64,000 nucleotides of DNA from Anaerolineaceae bacterium (GTDB lineage Bacteria > Chloroflexota > Anaerolineae > Anaerolineales > Anaerolineaceae). The translations under genes and the position numbers were made by a program. Shown piece after piece: positions 59,993 through 64,000 of this stretch (the first letter of the stretch is position 1; each line of letters opens with the position of its first letter). The notes beneath the pieces were generated by a model. That model worked only from the letters and a program-made list of their open reading frames with translations, had not been told where the DNA came from and searched no databases. Location of the stretch: assembly GCA_030653365.1 (NCBI GenBank), contig JAURZL010000005.1:185469-249468 (forward strand), written 5' to 3'.

Positions 59993-60017
59993 CATAACGT
60001 GTAATTAAGATTATACT
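59989..60017 (+). promoter_or_regulatory. Promoter of the beta-galactosidase gene
   Basis: TTGACA (59989-59994), 17-base spacer, TATACT (60012-60017); start of transcription near 60024, about 40 bases before the start codon. Confidence 0.75.
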
Positions 60018-60065
60018 TTTTTTAGACGTATTGTCAAGTACGTTTCATCACCCATAATCCTTAAA

Positions 60066-62261
60066 ATGAGAAAAGATTATCTACCAATGAGAAAACAAAC
60101 TCTTTTCAATAATGATTGGTTATTTACAGATAAAAAATTGGATCTTGACGCTTCAGACCGAGAATTTTCTGCCATTAATCTTCCGCATAGCAATAAATAT
60201 TTCAATCATCACAATATTGATAATTCAGATTATCAATTTATCTCATCATATCGAAAGAATTTTGATCTTCAAAAGCCAACGGATGGTTCTCTCGTTTTTC
60301 TTGAATTCGATGGGGTAATGATGGCTTGCGAGGTGTACTTAAATGGGATTCTGGTAGGCAGTCATCTGGGTGGATTTATGTCTTTTTCGGTCAACCTGAC
60401 GGAACACCTGAAAGATAGCCAGAACACGTTGATGGTGTATGTCGATTCCCGGGAACGAAAAGATATTCCCCCCTATGGACACTTGGTGGATTATCTGACT
60501 TTTGGGGGTATTTATCGGGATGTTTGGTTGAAAATTGTTCATCCAATTCATATCGAGAATATTTTCGTCAAACCAAAGGATGTTCTGACGAAACCTTTCC
60601 TTGAGAGTATTATTCATCTCAGTCGATATCAAACTGGATTGGTGGTTAATGCTGTCTTATTGGATGAAAAAGACAATCAAGTTAGAGAAATTCACACATC
60701 GGTGCAGGATAAAAAAATAACACTTGTTTTTGATGCTCTGACTATTATCCAGCTATGGGATTTGGATAACCCGCAGCTTTACCGGCTTGATGTTACGCTG
60801 ACATTGGATGAATCTGAGATCGATCGAAGTTCTGCACGATTTGGTTTTCGGGAAGCGGAATTCCGCAAAGATGGAGGGTTTTATCTAAATGGGAACCGCA
60901 TTCAAATATTTGGTCTTAATCGTCATCAGACGTATCCATATATTGGTGCAGCTGCACCAGCACGCCTGCAACAACAGGATGCCGAGATTCTAAAATATGA
61001 ATTAGCCTGCAATGTTGTCAGGACTTCGCATTATCCCCAATCGCCACATTTTTTGAACCGTTGTGATGAAATTGGTTTACTGGTATTTGAAGAAATAGCG
61101 GGTTGGCAGCATATTGGCGATGAGAAATGGCAGAACATTGTTCTGGATGAGCTTCAGGGAATGATAGAGAGGGATCGCAACCATCCTTCCATTATATTGT
61201 GGGGTGTTCGCATCAACGAATCTCCTGATCATGATGAGTTCTATGTACGCACCAATGCATTGGCGCATGCCCTGGATCCGACAAGGCAAACCGGGGGTGC
61301 GCGTTGTTTTTTGGGCAGTTCTTTTCTTGAAGATGTTTACACCTACAATGATTTTTCCAACACAGTCATTGATCCTACCCAACAACCTTATCTCATCACA
61401 GAATTTGCTGGCCACATGTTCCCCACCAAAATCTGGGATGGGGAAGATCGATTGATTGAGCATGCCCTCCTGCATACAAAAATCCACAATTTACAAAAAG
61501 GGAACACAAGAATATCCGGGGCAATCGGTTGGTGTGCATTTGATTATGCAACACACATTGAGTTCGGCTCCGGGGACAGGATTTGTTATCATGGCGTGAT
61601 GGATACATTCCGGTTACCCAAATGGGCAGGATATTTCTATCAAAGTCAAATATCACCATCGAAAAAGGTGGTTCTGCAGGCAGCTACGCATTGGACAATG
61701 GGTGACCGTTCCGGTAGCGGAATTAACCCTCTGACAATTTTCACTAACTGCGATGAAGTTGAAGTGTTAATTGGGGATATTAATGTTGGCAAATTCTGCC
61801 CTGAAAAAACCACCTATCCCAATTTGGCACACCCACCGATCATTATTTATGGTCTAAATGAATATAGTGCCTGGGGTCAAAGAGTATTTTATGATCTTCA
61901 TTTAATTGGTTACATCGATGGTCACCAAGTGGCTGAACAGAGGATTTCGAGTGACAAATTACCTAAAAAACTAGAAATAAAATCCAGTACCGATCAATTA
62001 ATGGCGGATGGGTCTGATATTGCCCGTGTTGCTTTTACTATTACTGATGAATTTGGAAACCCTTTGCCATACGCCAGAAATATCATCACTTTTAAGTTGG
62101 AGGGTGAAGCAGATTTGATTGGTGAAAATCCATTTCCAATGATCGGTGGTCAGGCAGCCATTTATGTTCGAGCACGGCGAAAATCCAGTTTGATTACGAT
62201 AACTGCACAAACACCAGGTTTAAGTGAGGTAAAAGTTTTCCTGAAAATAATGTCCCAATAA
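60066..62261 (+). CDS. Glycoside hydrolase family 2 beta-galactosidase
   Basis: 731 residues with no signal peptide, so cytoplasmic. Order: jelly-roll sugar-binding domain (about 10-170), immunoglobulin-like domain, catalytic barrel with GFREAEF and the acid/base Glu in GVRINESP and nucleophile Glu in PYLITEFAGHMF, then C-terminal beta domains. Two possible ATGs (60066, 60087); neither has a clear Shine-Dalgarno. Expected to hydrolyse galactooligosaccharides imported by the divergent transporter. Beta-glucuronidase or mannosidase activity is possible in the family. Confidence 0.87.
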   Translation: MRKDYLPMRKQTLFNNDWLFTDKKLDLDASDREFSAINLPHSNKYFNHHNIDNSDYQFISSYRKNFDLQKPTDGSLVFLEFDGVMMACEVYLNGILVGSHLGGFMSFSVNLTEHLKDSQNTLMVYVDSRERKDIPPYGHLVDYLTFGGIYRDVWLKIVHPIHIENIFVKPKDVLTKPFLESIIHLSRYQTGLVVNAVLLDEKDNQVREIHTSVQDKKITLVFDALTIIQLWDLDNPQLYRLDVTLTLDESEIDRSSARFGFREAEFRKDGGFYLNGNRIQIFGLNRHQTYPYIGAAAPARLQQQDAEILKYELACNVVRTSHYPQSPHFLNRCDEIGLLVFEEIAGWQHIGDEKWQNIVLDELQGMIERDRNHPSIILWGVRINESPDHDEFYVRTNALAHALDPTRQTGGARCFLGSSFLEDVYTYNDFSNTVIDPTQQPYLITEFAGHMFPTKIWDGEDRLIEHALLHTKIHNLQKGNTRISGAIGWCAFDYATHIEFGSGDRICYHGVMDTFRLPKWAGYFYQSQISPSKKVVLQAATHWTMGDRSGSGINPLTIFTNCDEVEVLIGDINVGKFCPEKTTYPNLAHPPIIIYGLNEYSAWGQRVFYDLHLIGYIDGHQVAEQRISSDKLPKKLEIKSSTDQLMADGSDIARVAFTITDEFGNPLPYARNIITFKLEGEADLIGENPFPMIGGQAAIYVRARRKSSLITITAQTPGLSEVKVFLKIMSQ

Positions 62262-62315
62262 TTGAGTTACCCATCCATTCCTTGTGGTTTTTAACCCGAA
62301 TGTTAAAGAGATAAT

Positions 62316-63380
62316 ATGAACAAAAAATCAAACATTACACAAAAAGAAGTAGCAGAATATGCCGGCGTATCTCGCGGTGTCGTTTCTTATGTCATCAATA
62401 ATGGCCCACGTGATGTTGCTACTGATACACGTGAAAGAGTCTTGAACGCGATCAAAGACCTCGGATACCGGCCGAATAAAAATGCGCAACGTCTCAAATT
62501 AGGTGCCGCGCAAGCCAGTAAATCACTGGGTATTGTGGCCGGTGGGCAGAGCTTCAATGTTCTGGAACGACCTTATTACAATACGATAATGGCCGGCCTT
62601 TTCGAAGAAGCGCATAGATTGAATCATGATGTTCGTTTTTTCAGTTTCTTTGACGCGTTATTGGATCCGATATTCTTCAATCGGAATATTCATGCTGATG
62701 AAATTTCTTCTTTGATTCTGATTCTCCCCGGCATGATCACCGGAAATCCTGAAACTGAAGCGATCCTTGATAAGATCGCCGAACGAATTGATAACGTTGT
62801 TTGTCTGGAAGAACCGATAAAAAATTGGCCAACTGTGTTTTTTGATCGGGCGAAAGCAGCAAAACAAGCCATGGAACATCTCATTCAATTAGGTCATCAG
62901 CGAATCGCTTTTCTTGCCATTCACGATGCAAGGTTAACGGGTTACCGGCAGTCATTGATGGATCATAATTTACCATATGATGAAAATTTGATTCTTACCA
63001 TAAACCCCTCCCAGGTTTTGGCTTCCGCCTATCAATTGACTTTGGATATCACCCACCATCAACCACGCCCTACTGCGATTTTTTGTGCCAATGATGAAAG
63101 CGCGATCAGCGCACTGGCAGCTTTACGAGATCAAGGCATTAAAGTACCGGAAGAGATCGCGGTAGTATCCATAGATAATATTGGATTTTCTGCGATGATC
63201 CGTCCCAGCCTTACAACCATTGATGTACCCAAAAGAAGAATGGCTACCTATGCCATGCAGATAATGATGCTCCAAAAGCAATTTAACAATCAACAAGCTG
63301 CTTCCATTGTGTTGCCCACAGAACTGATTATTAGAGAGTCGTGTGGTGCGAAATTGGTTAATTCGGGTTCCTCCAATTGA
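62316..63380 (+). CDS. LacI-family transcriptional regulator
   Basis: 354 residues: N-terminal helix-turn-helix TQKEVAEYAGVSRGVVSYVI with hinge helix, then a periplasmic-binding-like sensor domain (FDRAKAAKQAMEHLIQLGHQ, CANDESAISALAALRDQGI). It lies 54 bases after the beta-galactosidase gene. The likely target is the operator at 59979-59992, giving local control of galactan use. Confidence 0.92.
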   Translation: MNKKSNITQKEVAEYAGVSRGVVSYVINNGPRDVATDTRERVLNAIKDLGYRPNKNAQRLKLGAAQASKSLGIVAGGQSFNVLERPYYNTIMAGLFEEAHRLNHDVRFFSFFDALLDPIFFNRNIHADEISSLILILPGMITGNPETEAILDKIAERIDNVVCLEEPIKNWPTVFFDRAKAAKQAMEHLIQLGHQRIAFLAIHDARLTGYRQSLMDHNLPYDENLILTINPSQVLASAYQLTLDITHHQPRPTAIFCANDESAISALAALRDQGIKVPEEIAVVSIDNIGFSAMIRPSLTTIDVPKRRMATYAMQIMMLQKQFNNQQAASIVLPTELIIRESCGAKLVNSGSSN

Positions 63381-63489
63381 TCCGAATAATTCCCTATCCA
63401 CTCCAAACCCAAAAGACATAATCTCGGTCGATCAGGTACTCAATGATATTTTGTATTAACCTGCTTTAGCTGGTTTCGTTCTTCATAAG

Positions 63490-63528
63490 CCTGTGGTTCG
63501 TGTACTCGGAACGGGTATCAACCACAGG
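63490..63528 (+). terminator. Hairpin downstream of the LacI gene
   Basis: 9-bp arms CCTGTGGTT (63490-63498) and AACCACAGG (63520-63528) around a 21-base loop. No T-run, so termination is uncertain. Confidence 0.4.
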
Positions 63529-63627
63529 TGATCTTCATCAATACCATCATCTTAATGGATTGAAATCCATAGTTATGAAGAACCAAATCGGTTCTAGTTG
63601 ATCGTATAAAACATTATACAAAAACAA

Positions 63628-63642
63628 TATACAACTTGTATA
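63628..63642. promoter_or_regulatory. TATACAA palindrome at the fasciclin-gene promoter
   Basis: TATACAA-C-TTGTATA, a perfect 7+1+7 inverted repeat covering the -35 box. Single copies of the same heptamer occur at 63615-63621 and, inverted, at 63668-63674. Confidence 0.5.
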
Positions 63643-63664
63643 AACTTTGTTCATACCTTATACT
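63636..63664 (+). promoter_or_regulatory. Promoter of the fasciclin-domain lipoprotein gene
   Basis: TTGTAT (63636-63641), 17-base spacer, TATACT (63659-63664), about 50 bases before the start codon. Confidence 0.6.
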
Positions 63665-63715
63665 TCTTTGTATAACGAATAAATAACCAATCAAAATCAA
63701 TAGGAGAAAGAAAAA

Positions 63716-64000
63716 ATGAAAGCATTTCGCTTACCAAGTTTAATTATCGTCCTTGCACTCGTGCTTGCCGCCTGTGCACCAGCTGCCCCAGCTGAACCGA
63801 CCGTAGCTCCCATGCCAACCGCCGTGCCCACCGAAGCTCCCACAGAAGTACCCCCACAAACCATCGTCGACATCGCCGCTGGCAACCCTGACTTCTCAAC
63901 CTTAGTCGCTGCCGTCCTGGCTGCTGACCTGGCAGAAGCCCTCAGTGGAGAAGGTCCCTTCACCGTCTTCGCCCCCACCAATGAAGCCTTTGCTAAATTA
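63716..64000 (+). CDS. Fasciclin (FAS1) domain lipoprotein, cut by window end
   Basis: The frame is open to the end of the window and is absent from the ORF track because it has no stop. ATG 63716 follows AGGAGAAAG. The 95 visible residues show a lipobox LAAC (Cys about 20), a Pro/Ala/Thr linker (to about 48) and the first half of a FAS1 domain ([18 protein letters not shown], then [13 protein letters not shown]). Surface-anchored adhesion or matrix protein in this family. Codons are strongly C-ending (GCC, CCC, ACC), unlike the A/T-ending codons of its neighbours. Confidence 0.88.
   Translation, partial: MKAFRLPSLIIVLALVLAACAPAAPAEPTVAPMPTAVPTEAPTEVPPQTIVDIAAGNPDFSTLVAAVLAADLAEALSGEGPFTVFAPTNEAFAKL

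Larger units (their letters stand above)
63381..63715. other. 335-base intergenic region with hairpins and the fasciclin-gene promoter
   Basis: Contains hairpin 63490-63528 (probable 3' end of the LacI transcript), smaller inverted repeats at 63555-63570 and 63579-63595, four TATACAA/TTGTATA heptamers between 63615 and 63674, and the promoter at 63636-63664. No gene. Confidence 0.6.

Noticed and set aside
1-64000. CRISPR arrays, tRNA or rRNA genes, insertion sequences
   Set aside because: No regular spaced repeats, no transposase-like ORF and no recognisable structural RNA segment were found on reading the window.

Overview
The window looks like the chromosome of an anaerobic, carbohydrate-using bacterium with a single-membrane style of lipoprotein export, most plausibly a Chloroflexota member of the Anaerolineae type. 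The reasons are inferential. Four exported proteins carry a lipobox cysteine followed by a long Ala/Pro/Glu/Thr linker. The catabolic gene sets are dense and dominated by ABC transporters. Oxygen-sensitive or metal-loaded enzymes are present (tungsten-type aldehyde oxidoreductase, a molybdenum hydroxylase, rubrerythrin, double-ferredoxin MinD ATPases). Base composition is moderately AT-rich with very AT-rich intergenic DNA. I saw no rRNA or tRNA genes, CRISPR arrays, insertion sequences or phage genes.

Layout. (A) 1-13784, plus strand: two tandem paralogous sugar-binding lipoproteins (the first cut by the window edge), a MalF/MalG-type permease pair, a 5'-nucleotidase fused to a cyclodeaminase-like domain, an SAH/MTA-deaminase-like amidohydrolase, an FGGY kinase, a 2-hydroxyacid dehydrogenase, a DhnA/LsrF-type class I aldolase, an SDR and an XRE-cupin regulator. 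(B) 13837-25515, minus strand, converging on A at a shared terminator: Fe-alcohol dehydrogenase, aldehyde ferredoxin oxidoreductase, FAD amine/hydroxyacid oxidase, TIM-barrel isomerase, SDR, aldolase, FGGY kinase, HAD phosphatase and a three-subunit HcnABC/opine-oxidase-like flavoenzyme, many joined by 1-17 base overlaps or spacings. (C) 25863-34259, minus strand: a GntR/HutC regulator and a PotABCD-like ABC transporter with a fused permease, followed by a zinc alcohol dehydrogenase, a third FGGY kinase and a third DhnA-type aldolase. A, B and C are therefore three versions of the same kinase-plus-aldolase logic (capture, oxidise, phosphorylate, split), with different front-end oxidations. The substrates are not determined by the sequence.

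(D) 34594-38513: rubrerythrin, a 2-hydroxyacid dehydrogenase lacking the usual catalytic Arg, a UroD-family protein and a second XRE-cupin regulator. (E) 38844-48099: a metal-cofactor cluster of the ORP/NifX-MinD type: DUF5320 protein, PadR regulator, an XRE-cupin-NifX fusion, pentapeptide-repeat protein, NifX-like protein, two MinD ATPases with ferredoxin inserts, DUF59, CGGC, DUF364, NifU/IscU-like scaffold, ZIP transporter, YggS and a radical SAM protein. (F) 48250-53772: a cyclic-nucleotide-binding-domain protein, two tandem CBS-pair proteins, a one-polypeptide molybdenum hydroxylase and an MBL-fold hydrolase.

(G) 53812-63380: a galactan-use locus with the same gene content as Bacillus gan operons: binding protein, two permeases and a GH53 endo-galactanase on the minus strand, and a divergent GH2 beta-galactosidase and LacI regulator on the plus strand. 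A partial fasciclin-domain lipoprotein begins at the right edge.

Most interesting points: the triplicated FGGY-kinase/DhnA-aldolase modules; two gene fusions (5'-nucleotidase with cyclodeaminase-like domain, XRE-cupin with NifX) that both keep a Shine-Dalgarno plus ATG exactly at the fusion joint; a paired operator AAAAGT-N5-ACTTTT at both GntR-controlled promoters; and the enlarged ORP-like cluster.
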